32,256 nt of DNA from Hominisplanchenecus murintestinalis (GCA_004793585.1 SRZB01000038.1:1-32256); one strand, 5' to 3'; positions 7,040 through 15,026 are shown, numbered from the stretch's first letter. Translations and numbers: made by a program. The notes: generated by a model not told the origin, from the sequence alone.

Positions 7040-7999
7040 GTGTTCGATTTTAACAGACCTAAAATTGAAATCTCTGAGATATCCGAAGACAAAAAATATG
7101 GCAGATTTGTTGTAGAGCCGCTGGAAAGAGGCTATGGGACAACTCTGGGAAATTCTCTCCGCAGGATTATGCTTTCTTCTTTGCCGGGCGCAGCAGTGAG
7201 CCAGGTAAAGATTGAAGGTGTACTGCATGAGTTCAGTTCCATTCCCGGTGTGAAAGAGGATGTAACTGAAATTATCATGAATCTTAAATCCCTGGCCATT
7301 CAGAACAACAGTGAGACAAACGAGGCGAAAATTGCCTATATTGAATTTGAGGGCGAAGGGATTGTAACAGCGGCTGATATTCAGGCAGACCAGGATATTG
7401 TCATTATGAATCCGGATCAGGTGATTGCTACCTTAAACGGCGGCGTAGACAGCAAGCTGTTTATGGAGCTTACGATTACCAAGGGAAGGGGATATGTAAG
7501 CGCAGAAAAAGGAAAGACGGAGGACATGCCGATCGGCGTAATCGCGGTAGATGCGATTTATACTCCGGTAGAGCGTGTGAACCTTACAGTTGCCAATACC
7601 CGTGTCGGTCAGGTGACAGACTATGACAAACTGACACTGGATGTATATACAAACGGTACGCTGGCGCCGGATGAGGCAGTGAGCCTGTCTGCGAAAGTAC
7701 TGAGTGAGCATCTGAACTTGTTCATTGACCTTTCAGAGAATGCCAAATGTGCAGAAGTCATGATAGAGAAAGAGGACAATGAAAAAGGCAAGGTGTTGGA
7801 TATGAACATTGATGAGCTGGAGCTGTCTGTTCGTTCTTATAACTGCTTAAAGAGGGCAGGTATCAACACCGTGGCAGAATTGTGCAACAGGACTTCTGAA
7901 GATATGATGAAAGTCCGTAACTTGGGACGGAAATCACTTGAAGAAGTATTAGGAAAATTGAAAGAGCTTGGATTGGAGCTGAACGCAGGTGACGAATAA
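7040..7999 (+). CDS. rpoA: RNA polymerase alpha subunit (319 aa)
   Basis: Dimerises to nucleate RNA polymerase assembly and contacts UP elements and activators. [14 protein letters not shown] begins the N-terminal domain, with [19 protein letters not shown] the conserved assembly motif. The C-terminal domain follows a short linker ([22 protein letters not shown] and [11 protein letters not shown]). The start is a GTG at 7040: AAAGGAGG ends at 7030, giving a 9-nt spacing, whereas the in-frame TTG at 7034 would be only 3 nt away. Confidence 0.97.
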   Translation: MFDFNRPKIEISEISEDKKYGRFVVEPLERGYGTTLGNSLRRIMLSSLPGAAVSQVKIEGVLHEFSSIPGVKEDVTEIIMNLKSLAIQNNSETNEAKIAYIEFEGEGIVTAADIQADQDIVIMNPDQVIATLNGGVDSKLFMELTITKGRGYVSAEKGKTEDMPIGVIAVDAIYTPVERVNLTVANTRVGQVTDYDKLTLDVYTNGTLAPDEAVSLSAKVLSEHLNLFIDLSENAKCAEVMIEKEDNEKGKVLDMNIDELELSVRSYNCLKRAGINTVAELCNRTSEDMMKVRNLGRKSLEEVLGKLKELGLELNAGDE

Positions 8000-8134
8000 A
8001 AACCTGTATATTTGCATCTTTAGAGATGTGAAAGCAGTTCCGTTTAGGCGGCGAGTAGACATTATGGAATAAAAGCACTCCCGAAGTAAGCCCGAAGAGC
8101 ATTCGCGGGTGTTCCACAAATGGAGGAAAAAATC

Positions 8135-8671
8135 ATGGCAGGTTATAGAAAACTTAGCAGAACATCAAGCCAGAGAAAGGCTTTAATCAGAGGACAGGTA
8201 ACTTCCTTAATCCAACATGGAAAAATTGTTACAACAGAGGCAAAGGCGAAAGAAATCCGTAAGGTTGCAGAAGGTCTGATTGCGCTTGCCGTAAAAGAAA
8301 AGGACAATTACGAGACAGTTACGGTTACTGCAAAAGTGCCGCGTAAAGACAAAGACGGTAAGAGAGTGAAAGAAGTCGTAGACGGAAAGAAAGTTACCGT
8401 TTATGACGAAGTTCAGAAGGAAATCAAAAAGGATCTTCCCTCCAGGCTTCACGCAAGACGCCAGATGAACAAAGTGCTCTACACAGTAAAAGAAGTTCCG
8501 CAGGAAGCAGCCGGCAAAAAAAGAAATACAAAGGAAATTGATTTGGCTGAGAAGTTATTCACAGAAATCGCTCCGAAATATGCGAGCCGCAACGGAGGTT
8601 ATACCAGGATTGTAAAGATTGGTCTTCGTAAAGGTGACGCAGCGATGGAAGTTCTTCTGGAGCTTGTATAA
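8135..8671 (+). CDS. rplQ: 50S ribosomal protein L17 with internal insertion (178 aa)
   Basis: A large-subunit protein near the tunnel exit. The N-terminal MAGYRKLSRTSSQRKALIRG and the C-terminal GGYTRIVKIGLRKGDAA are classic L17. The protein is about 60 residues longer than the usual 115-125, because a Lys/Val-rich charged segment (about residues 60-100, around VPRKDKDGKRVKEV) interrupts the normal core before SRLHARRQMN. The insertion shows no frameshift and keeps normal codon use. GGAGG lies 9 nt upstream; an in-frame ATG at 8120 overlaps that site. It is the last gene of the unit. Confidence 0.95.
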   Translation: MAGYRKLSRTSSQRKALIRGQVTSLIQHGKIVTTEAKAKEIRKVAEGLIALAVKEKDNYETVTVTAKVPRKDKDGKRVKEVVDGKKVTVYDEVQKEIKKDLPSRLHARRQMNKVLYTVKEVPQEAAGKKRNTKEIDLAEKLFTEIAPKYASRNGGYTRIVKIGLRKGDAAMEVLLELV

Positions 8672-8692
8672 GAGCAGAAACTTTATGGGATC

Positions 8693-8726
8693 AAGCAGGT
8701 TGAATTTCGATTCATCCTGCTTTCTT
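8693..8726 (+). terminator. Rho-independent terminator of the rpmJ-rplQ unit
   Basis: A 13-bp stem (AAGCAGG arm, one mismatch) capped by a TTCG tetraloop and followed by TTCTTT, 22 nt after the rplQ stop. It marks the end of the ribosomal unit and the left border of the accessory island. Confidence 0.92.
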
Positions 8727-8862
8727 TGCAATCAATAATGCTGGTGGTAAGCAGCATAGAGATGGTATATTTTTTGGTACATGGGATAAGCTATGTGCAT
8801 AGATATTTTGTATAGCTATCGTTTGTTCTATGGTAGCATTATTGGAGACAAGAGGTGCAGGT

Positions 8863-9024
8863 ATGGCGGGAAAGAAGTTGGATAAAAAGAAATTGTGGTT
8901 AGAGAATATAGCCCCTGCTGGGAAAAAGAGCAACATGCGTTCCCCTAAAAAGGATTTGCGTATGCCGATGCATGAGTATTCAGAGAAAACAAGGATTTTC
9001 AGTCCGGTAAGCAGAGGAATATGA
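8863..9024 (+). CDS. Small basic hypothetical protein (53 aa), possible third member of the SIR2 module
   Basis: No family recognised. The protein starts MAGKKLDKKKLWLENIAPAG, is rich in lysine and has no membrane segment. GGAGACAAGAGGTG lies just before the chosen ATG; an in-frame ATG at 8830 lacks a site. It is the first ORF after the rplQ terminator, is oriented with the two large genes, and is separated from them by a hairpin at 9047-9081. It could be a small component or antitoxin-like partner of the module, or a chance ORF. Confidence 0.45.
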   Translation: MAGKKLDKKKLWLENIAPAGKKSNMRSPKKDLRMPMHEYSEKTRIFSPVSRGI

Positions 9025-9046
9025 TAACATGACGTTCATGAAGGGC

Positions 9047-9081
9047 AGCCCTGTGCTATGGAGAAATCTATAGGCAGGGCT
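9047..9081 (+). terminator. Hairpin (attenuator or terminator-like) before the HExxH gene
   Basis: Outer stem AGCCCTG/CAGGGCT with an inner CTAT/ATAG stem, followed by TTCCT. The T-tract is short, so it could partially terminate, stabilise or process the transcript. It lies 41 nt before the 955-aa gene. Confidence 0.45.
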
Positions 9082-9121
9082 TTCCTGATTGATAGAAAGA
9101 TTTGTACAGGGAGGTGGCAGC

Positions 9122-11989
9122 ATGAACAGCACAGATGGATTTAATGGAATGCTGATTACTTTAAAGAAACGAATATCATGTATTAGCCAGGATGATACAA
9201 GAGATTATCAATATATGATGTTTGGGCATTATGATGGGATGGATATTCACTGCACACGCGAGTGGTATCAGTTGAGGCCAAAAGGTGTGTGTGAAAGGGC
9301 CGGCAATATTATAATTGGAGATACCTTTCAAGATAAATACACGTTGAAATTATATATGCCAGAGCCAGAGGTAAGAGAATGTCTGGAGAAGCAAGGCTTT
9401 GCTTATAATATATGGGAGCAGATGGGATATCGTGACAGTAACGATTCTTGTGTGGAGCTGTTAAAACGATATCCTTTTATTTCAGTTTCTGTAATTAATT
9501 TATCCAAACAATTTGTAGCGGGAAGAGAAAAACTATTGGATAAAATTACAGCCTCTATCAAGGATGCTGCAGATAAGAGAGCAATTCCAGTGGAAGAAGT
9601 CCACTGCGCAGTTATGCCGTCGATTGGATATGCGGATTTTACACTGTTGTTCCTCAGTGATAATCCACAGAAAGTTATTGACATCTTGGATATTTTGAGG
9701 GAGACGCAGGTCATAGAAGGGGACAGGAATTATCCAGTGCTGTCAAATAGTTATGCGATTACAGGATTTGCAAAAGAAGGGCTGCAAAATTTGGATAAGC
9801 TGATACTTGATAATGTAAAACTTTCTATACGTGTAAACCTCAGAGAAGGTGTATCAGCGGGCCAGTTCCAAAAGTATTTTGATGCGGAACTGGAAAAAAT
9901 ATGTATTGCGCAAAATCCTGGTAAAATTGAAAAGCAGTCAGAACTCTATCAGATGTTTGGCAATTCGGATTGCCTGATATTATCTGATATGCCGTTCGGT
10001 CTTTTTATACCGCTATTTTATGATTCGAAGCTTTTCAATCCTGGCAATGAACGGTTTCCGGAATATATCAGGAATCTGTGTTCGTCTATCCGGGTGGGAG
10101 TAGAAAAGAAAGTATATTTTGAGGTGCCGGAGAGTGGAATAGATAGCGCATATGAAGAATATCAAAGGGAGTTTGTGGATTTAATTGAGGGTTTAACAGA
10201 GCTTGTAGAAGAGTATGGAAAACCAATACGGCTTGTAAATGGACTGCAGACAGTTATGAAAAACTTTTTGGGTTTGATACGTGAATCTCATTGTTTTGAT
10301 ATTCAGGAGATTATTGGAAGTGCGTTTAAAGCTATGGTGTGCAATATGAAAAGAACCATGAAGATGTTGGCGGAAGCAGAAGATATAGAAGTAAAAGAAA
10401 TCCTGGTAGAACGGCTGCTTTCGGCGGTAGGGATTTTTCGGGAAAATATAGGAGATTATCTGGCGGACATGCAGAGATCCGACCGTTCTTTTATAGAAGG
10501 GCAGTCTTTATCGCATCCGTCAATCGGTTCTGCAACGAAGCTGCTATTCTTTTATAACCAATATATTAATGAAACAGCGCAAATGCTGATGGAAACGAAA
10601 AGCGGAGGGAATGCGGGGCAGGAGGAAACATATACGTTTGTAATCATGAGTGGAGGTTGTGACGTAACGACAGCAAGTGATATTTTCTCGTATATGGACC
10701 CGGCGGATGAAGAAGGGCATTCTCTGATTATTATAACAGTGCCAGAGATGAGTTTGTATGATATAAAAGGTACGATGTTCAGGATTCTCCATGAATGCCT
10801 GCATTTTTGCGGGGAAAGAAAAAGAGAGGAGCGGTTTGGGCATTTGATAAGGAGTTTTTCTTCTTATTCTGCATGGGTGTTAAGTAATGGGTTGAAAACA
10901 AGTCTTACTGAGCATATGAGAAAAACTGTTTTTTATGCTTTGGAAAACCGTTTTTCGCCGATGGAATGGGAAGAAGTGAAGAAGAAAAGTCTGGAGTTCG
11001 TATGGCGGAGAAAGGAGGAAATAAAAACAGAACTTATTGAGGAAATGTGCAGGAAAATGGAAGAGGCCAGCGAGGGATGGGAGGAGTTCGCGTTTTTCGG
11101 AAGTAACCTTCAGACAGTAATGGGGGAACTTGGAAGGGAAGAGGTTTTTCAATCTATTGAACGTAAAACGGGTAATTCTTTTTTTGCGTATACTTACCGG
11201 AAGTATATGGAATATCAGCGCCGGGTTGCGGAGGATTTGATAGGGTATTTGGGTACACAGGGGATCAGATTTTCGGGAGCAAACATTTTAAGGGAGACTT
11301 CTGAATATAAATTGGAGGCTCAGAAAGATGACAGATACGATCCGGAGGAAGAAAGAGTGCTTCAGGCGTTATTTGACGTATACATTGGGAATCAGGTGCT
11401 TATTCCAGAGGAAGTGCGCATAGATAAAAATGATATAGCGACCGTTGGTGATGTGATTCTTGTGCTTATTGATTCTATGAAAGAAAGTTATGCGGATTGT
11501 ATTGCGGCCCAGATACTGGGAATTCCAATGGAAGATTTCATTTTAAGCCTTATTTATGAGACCTGGGATATCGAGCTTGCGTTTCCAAGAACAAAGCTGG
11601 AAACTTTTCGGTTTGGTTCAGAAATGAAAATGCTCTATGGGGTAGAAGGAAGATTGAACCCCCAGGAAAGGGAAAAAATTGAAGAAAAGATGAAGTACTG
11701 GAAAACCCAGGGATTTAAGTATTGCAGAAAGGAAGACTATTCTGCCTGTCTGTGCGACAGGATTGATGAGATTCTATGGGAATATCAGGAGGAATTTGAC
11801 GAGGGATGCAAAGTTGAGCTTGAAGGATATTTAAATGCCTGTATGAAGATTTTTCGGACAAATAAATTCGATGAAATAAAAGAAATAAGCAGATTGTCAA
11901 ATATGCAGTCGCCACAGGAAATGTATCTTCTTTTGGATAAAATGAATGACTTGTGGAGACAGATGGCGCTTGAAAAAAGGGAGTTGTAA
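9122..11989 (+). CDS. Large protein with HExxH metallopeptidase-like motif, partner of SIR2 (955 aa)
   Basis: I do not recognise a named family. Three features stand out. First, the N-terminal third holds three segments with a G-x-x-D motif after a hydrophobic strand (FGHYD at 34-38, IGYADF at 168-173, FGNSD at 279-283), as expected of repeated alpha/beta units. Second, a zincin-type HECLH lies at 557-561 after the strand IIITVPEMSLYDI; a Glu in ESYADCIAAQ (788-792) resembles the third-ligand helix of gluzincins and may complete the site. Third, the C-terminal half is helical and charged. No signal peptide or membrane segment is visible. The ATG at 9122 follows GGGAGG by 7 nt. The stop lies 2 nt before the start of the SIR2 gene, whose ribosome-binding site is inside this gene. 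By analogy with defence operons it may be the sensor or protease arm of an abortive-infection system; this is inference. It could also be an inactive zincin fold used as scaffold. Confidence 0.8.
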   Translation: MNSTDGFNGMLITLKKRISCISQDDTRDYQYMMFGHYDGMDIHCTREWYQLRPKGVCERAGNIIIGDTFQDKYTLKLYMPEPEVRECLEKQGFAYNIWEQMGYRDSNDSCVELLKRYPFISVSVINLSKQFVAGREKLLDKITASIKDAADKRAIPVEEVHCAVMPSIGYADFTLLFLSDNPQKVIDILDILRETQVIEGDRNYPVLSNSYAITGFAKEGLQNLDKLILDNVKLSIRVNLREGVSAGQFQKYFDAELEKICIAQNPGKIEKQSELYQMFGNSDCLILSDMPFGLFIPLFYDSKLFNPGNERFPEYIRNLCSSIRVGVEKKVYFEVPESGIDSAYEEYQREFVDLIEGLTELVEEYGKPIRLVNGLQTVMKNFLGLIRESHCFDIQEIIGSAFKAMVCNMKRTMKMLAEAEDIEVKEILVERLLSAVGIFRENIGDYLADMQRSDRSFIEGQSLSHPSIGSATKLLFFYNQYINETAQMLMETKSGGNAGQEETYTFVIMSGGCDVTTASDIFSYMDPADEEGHSLIIITVPEMSLYDIKGTMFRILHECLHFCGERKREERFGHLIRSFSSYSAWVLSNGLKTSLTEHMRKTVFYALENRFSPMEWEEVKKKSLEFVWRRKEEIKTELIEEMCRKMEEASEGWEEFAFFGSNLQTVMGELGREEVFQSIERKTGNSFFAYTYRKYMEYQRRVAEDLIGYLGTQGIRFSGANILRETSEYKLEAQKDDRYDPEEERVLQALFDVYIGNQVLIPEEVRIDKNDIATVGDVILVLIDSMKESYADCIAAQILGIPMEDFILSLIYETWDIELAFPRTKLETFRFGSEMKMLYGVEGRLNPQEREKIEEKMKYWKTQGFKYCRKEDYSACLCDRIDEILWEYQEEFDEGCKVELEGYLNACMKIFRTNKFDEIKEISRLSNMQSPQEMYLLLDKMNDLWRQMALEKREL

Positions 11990-11991
11990 AG

Positions 11992-13215
11992 ATGCTGATG
12001 ACAAAAGAAATATTGGGGAAAGATATTTATGAGCTAAATAGGAAGCATTACGACATGCTGAAAAAAGAAGTAACAGATGAGAACGTCACATGGATATTAG
12101 GCGCGGGAATCAGCGCGCCCGCGGGGCTTCCCAACTGGACAACACTTTTGGCTAAAATGTGGGCCAGGCTTTCAGAATTAGAAAATGAAATGCCTTTAAA
12201 CCATGAGGTAGAAGAAGGGGAAAGAATCTTCCAGAGCGCAAAACACAGGGCGCTGCAGGAGACAAAAGGTTATCCAGCATATCATTCAATAGCAGAAAAA
12301 GCACTGCAAGGAAAGTTTAAAGATTTTTGGAAAGGCGTAAATATGCTGGAATCAGCAGAATATATGTGGAATTATATTGAAATGCTGATACCTGAAGGAG
12401 GGAATCAAAGGGAAAAGAGAAGGCTTCAGGAACGGGTACTAAAAGCATTGCTGCGTGACTCCCTGCAGACGGTTATGGAAGAGACAGAGCTTAAGAACAA
12501 ATTGAAGAATCAGGCAGTGGGATGTCTGGCAAAGCTGCTGAAAAAGCAGAAAAAAGGCAGTGTAATTACGTATAATTATGATGATTTACTGGAGTTCTGT
12601 CTGGATAAAGTTGCCAACGCGTCTTCCCATGAAGTGCAAGTGATTTGCGATTGTGATGAGAGAAAAACTGATAATTCTCAGAGGATAAATATCCATCATC
12701 CCCACGGGGCATTGTCAATTAAAAGAAATAGGTTCAGCAAAGAATCTGAGCATATTATTTTGACAGAACATAGCTACTATCAGATGGAGCAGAAAGCATA
12801 TAGCTGGCAAAATTCTGTCCAGGCCAAAGCACTGATGGATACGAGCTGCGCATTTATAGGATTTTCGGGAGATGATTATAACTTTCGGAGGATTATTAAG
12901 AATGTGGATTGTGCATGTAAGCCCAGGCATTACATTTTTTTCTGCCTTAACGACTTGTTTCATGAATTGTATCAAGAAGAAGTAGATAAGAGATACGAGG
13001 AAGAGCTTCTAATGTCAGCGGCAGGAGGGGATTCGGAGGTAAAAAAAGATGAAATCCGTCGGGAGCTTCTGGAAGATAAAAATTTTGTATATGAAAACAT
13101 CCAACTTATCGACAGGCTTTTTGCCCAGTACCATTACTGGAGACGGCACGGTATTATTCCCATCTGGACGACTTTTGACGAATTGCCGGAACTGATACAT
13201 GGATTTTACGGATAA
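11992..13215 (+). CDS. SIR2-family protein, probable NAD-degrading effector (407 aa)
   Basis: The Rossmann-type SIR2 core is clear: GAGIS at 37-41 followed by APAGLPNW, then YNYDD (194-198) in the NAD-ribose/catalytic region, HHPHG (235-239) with the probable catalytic His, and FIGFSGDD (288-295) near the C-terminal nucleotide contact. This matches SIR2-like domains of bacterial defence proteins (Thoeris ThsA, DSR and similar), which hydrolyse NAD+ rather than deacylate. The zinc-ribbon cysteines of classical sirtuins are not seen. The region between the core motifs is an extended helical insertion (about 50-190), and a C-terminal tail of about 110 residues is unassigned. The start lies 2 nt after the upstream stop (GGGAG upstream), so the pair is probably translationally coupled. 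Confidence 0.88.
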   Translation: MLMTKEILGKDIYELNRKHYDMLKKEVTDENVTWILGAGISAPAGLPNWTTLLAKMWARLSELENEMPLNHEVEEGERIFQSAKHRALQETKGYPAYHSIAEKALQGKFKDFWKGVNMLESAEYMWNYIEMLIPEGGNQREKRRLQERVLKALLRDSLQTVMEETELKNKLKNQAVGCLAKLLKKQKKGSVITYNYDDLLEFCLDKVANASSHEVQVICDCDERKTDNSQRINIHHPHGALSIKRNRFSKESEHIILTEHSYYQMEQKAYSWQNSVQAKALMDTSCAFIGFSGDDYNFRRIIKNVDCACKPRHYIFFCLNDLFHELYQEEVDKRYEEELLMSAAGGDSEVKKDEIRRELLEDKNFVYENIQLIDRLFAQYHYWRRHGIIPIWTTFDELPELIHGFYG

Positions 13216-13227
13216 ATAGATACATAG

Positions 13228-13274
13228 ATTCACCAGAATCGCTGCTTAGGAAGCTGTTTTGGTGAATTTGCTTT
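13228..13274 (+). terminator. Terminator-like hairpin after the SIR2 gene
   Basis: Outer stem ATTCACCA/TGGTGAAT with an inner GCTT/AAGC, then TTGCTTTT. It overlaps the -35 box of the next unit by one base. It marks the right border of the accessory island. Confidence 0.75.
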
Positions 13275-13302
13275 TGAACTCTCCGCGTAGATATGCTATA
13301 CT
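13274..13302 (+). promoter_or_regulatory. Promoter of the pantothenate transport/kinase unit
   Basis: TTGAAC (13274-13279), a 17-bp spacer and TATACT (13297-13302), about 50 nt before the start codon. Confidence 0.85.
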
Positions 13303-13353
13303 GTGCTGGTATTGTATCTCAACAACGAGAATAATAACAAGGAGAGGAAAAGC

Positions 13354-13992
13354 ATGAAAACAACAACACATGAAAACACTGCACAAACCCTGGGCATGGT
13401 ACAGGTTGCACTTTTCGCGGCACTGATTATCATCCTGGCGTTCACACCGTTTCTGGGTTATATTCCTTTGGGATTTACCCGCGCAACAATTATCCACATA
13501 CCGGTCATTATCGGTTCCCTGATGCTTGGACCGAAAAAGGGAGCATTTTTGGGATTTGTATTTGGAATGACAAGCTTTATCAACAATACGATGAACCCGA
13601 CGGCAACTAGCTTTGTATTTACCCCTTTTTTTGAACTGGGGGAGGTTCATGGCGGAATCGGGAGCGTAATTATTTGCTTTGTGCCAAGGATTTTGGTGGG
13701 GGTGGTTCCCTGGTATGTGTACCGTGGCCTTGAGCGCATTTTCGGGAAACAGATGCTTTCCCTTGCGGCTGCCGGGATTGCGGGGGCGCTGACGAATACG
13801 CTGTTAGTGATGAATTTAATTTATGTATTTTTCCGCACAGCTTATGCGGCTGCCAACAACGTGGCAGAAGGGGCGGTTTACACGTTTATCCTGTCTATAA
13901 TCGGAATGAACGGAGTTCCGGAGGCGGTTGTATCTGCTGTTTTGGTAAGTATTATCTGCCGGGTTTTGTTTCAGTACAGGCAGATACAGTAA
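13354..13992 (+). CDS. ECF transporter S component, probably pantothenate-specific (212 aa)
   Basis: An integral membrane substrate-binding subunit of an energy-coupling-factor (vitamin) importer; it works with the shared EcfA/EcfA'/EcfT module, which is not in this window. About six hydrophobic segments are visible, starting with VALFAALIIILAFTPFLGYI; PLGFTRATIIHIPVIIGSLM and GPKKGAFLGFVFG are typical of ECF S components. The ATG at 13354 has AAGGAG upstream; an in-frame start 51 nt upstream lacks one. The substrate assignment comes from context: the next gene is pantothenate kinase, and S-component/kinase pairing for pantothenate is a known arrangement. Folate, riboflavin or another vitamin cannot be excluded from sequence alone. 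Confidence 0.85.
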   Translation: MKTTTHENTAQTLGMVQVALFAALIIILAFTPFLGYIPLGFTRATIIHIPVIIGSLMLGPKKGAFLGFVFGMTSFINNTMNPTATSFVFTPFFELGEVHGGIGSVIICFVPRILVGVVPWYVYRGLERIFGKQMLSLAAAGIAGALTNTLLVMNLIYVFFRTAYAAANNVAEGAVYTFILSIIGMNGVPEAVVSAVLVSIICRVLFQYRQIQ

Positions 13993-14063
13993 ACAGGATA
14001 GGTCAGCGTCGTCCGTTTTGAAAATTTATATAGGTGCGGATTATTACAGAAAAAGGAGTATGT

Positions 14064-14837
14064 ATGATTTTAGCGATAGATATCGGAAATACAAACATCG
14101 TAATCGGATGTATAAAAAATGAGAAGATTCTCTTTGTAGAGCGGCTTTCCACAGAGGTTACCCGGACTGTCCTCGAATATGCAATAAGCTTTAAAAATGT
14201 ATTGGAAATGTATCATCTGGACGCGGTGGAAGTTCAGGGCTGTATTATTTCTTCAGTGGTGCCTCCTGTTACGAATATTGTAAAAGAAGCCGCAAGGAAG
14301 ATTACGGATAAGGAGGCCATCATTATCGGGCCGGGAGTCAAGACCGGACTGAATTTACTGATGGATAATCCGGCGCAGGTTGGAAGTGATCTGGTAGCGA
14401 ATGCAGTAGCGGGAATTGCTGAATATAGAACTCCATTGATTATTATTGATATCGGGACGGCTACGACCATTTCGGTGGTGGATAAAAAGCAGAATTATAT
14501 CGGCGGGATGATTCTTCCGGGGATTCGTGTCTCTTCAGATTCCCTGACCAGCCGGACGTCTCAGCTTCCCCGTATCAGTGTCGAAGCGCCGAAGAAACTG
14601 ATTGGCACAAATACGATTGACTGTATGAAAAGCGGGTTGATTTATGGCAATGCAGCTTGCATTGATGGGATGATTCAGAGGATTAACAGGGAACTGGGAG
14701 AGAGTGCGACTGTTATTGCTACAGGTGGATTTGCAAAATGTATCATTCCGCATTGTACAGAAAATGTGATAATTGATGATGCCCTGCTTTTGAAAGGCTT
14801 AAAACTGATCTATCAGAAAAATAAGCCCAAATGCTAA
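14064..14837 (+). CDS. coaX: Type III pantothenate kinase (257 aa)
   Basis: Phosphorylates pantothenate in the first step of coenzyme A synthesis. It belongs to the ASKHA superfamily: the N-terminal DIGNTN is the phosphate loop, the central IDIGTATTISVVD is the second phosphate motif, and GGMILPGIRVSSDSL and ATGGFAKC are conserved CoaX segments. Type III enzymes are insensitive to CoA feedback and need a monovalent cation. The ATG at 14064 follows AAAAAGGAG; it is 71 nt downstream of the S-component gene, in the same unit, so import and trapping of the vitamin are coupled. Confidence 0.94.
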   Translation: MILAIDIGNTNIVIGCIKNEKILFVERLSTEVTRTVLEYAISFKNVLEMYHLDAVEVQGCIISSVVPPVTNIVKEAARKITDKEAIIIGPGVKTGLNLLMDNPAQVGSDLVANAVAGIAEYRTPLIIIDIGTATTISVVDKKQNYIGGMILPGIRVSSDSLTSRTSQLPRISVEAPKKLIGTNTIDCMKSGLIYGNAACIDGMIQRINRELGESATVIATGGFAKCIIPHCTENVIIDDALLLKGLKLIYQKNKPKC

Positions 14838-14870
14838 TAAGACAGGCAGCAGTTATGCGGAAATAAGAAT

Positions 14871-14892
14871 GGGGCGGCTTGTTAGCCGCCCC
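14871..14892. terminator. GC-rich hairpin, probably a shared terminator
   Basis: A perfect 9-bp stem GGGGCGGCT/AGCCGCCCC with a TGTT loop. On the minus strand it is followed by a moderately T-rich tract (ATTCTTATTT), so it probably terminates the tRNA-Trp transcript; on the plus strand it follows coaX but no T-run follows. Confidence 0.65.
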
Positions 14893-14900
14893 AAATAAAT

Positions 14901-14956
14901 GTTAAATAATATAAGGTTTAGTCAGCAAATACTGACTAAACCTTATATTATTTAAC
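14901..14956. repeat. Perfect 25-bp inverted repeat abutting tRNA-Trp
   Basis: Two arms of 25 nt (14901-14925 and 14932-14956) are perfectly complementary around a 6-nt loop. The last base, 14956, is also the discriminator base of tRNA-Trp. The left arm begins GTTAAATAATATAAGG. No T-run follows, so it does not look like an ordinary terminator. It could serve 3'-end processing or be an insertion remnant. Confidence 0.85.
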
Positions 14957-15026
14957 AGGGGATGAGAGAATCGAACTCCCGCTAAGAGTTTTGGAGACTC
15001 CTGTCATACCATTTGACCAATCCCCT
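14956..15026 (-). tRNA. tRNA-Trp (anticodon CCA)
   Basis: 71-nt cloverleaf on the minus strand: acceptor AGGGGAT/ATCCCCT, short D stem GTC/GAC, anticodon stem GGAGT/ACTCT with loop CTCCAAA (anticodon CCA), T stem GGGAG/CTCTC with TTCGATT, and discriminator G. The 3' CCA is not encoded. The form is close to the tRNA-Trp of Bacillus subtilis, as I recall it. Confidence 0.95.

Noticed and set aside
14956-15026. tRNA-Trp as an integration site of an island
   Set aside because: No integrase nearby and no direct repeat of the tRNA 3' end found in the window.
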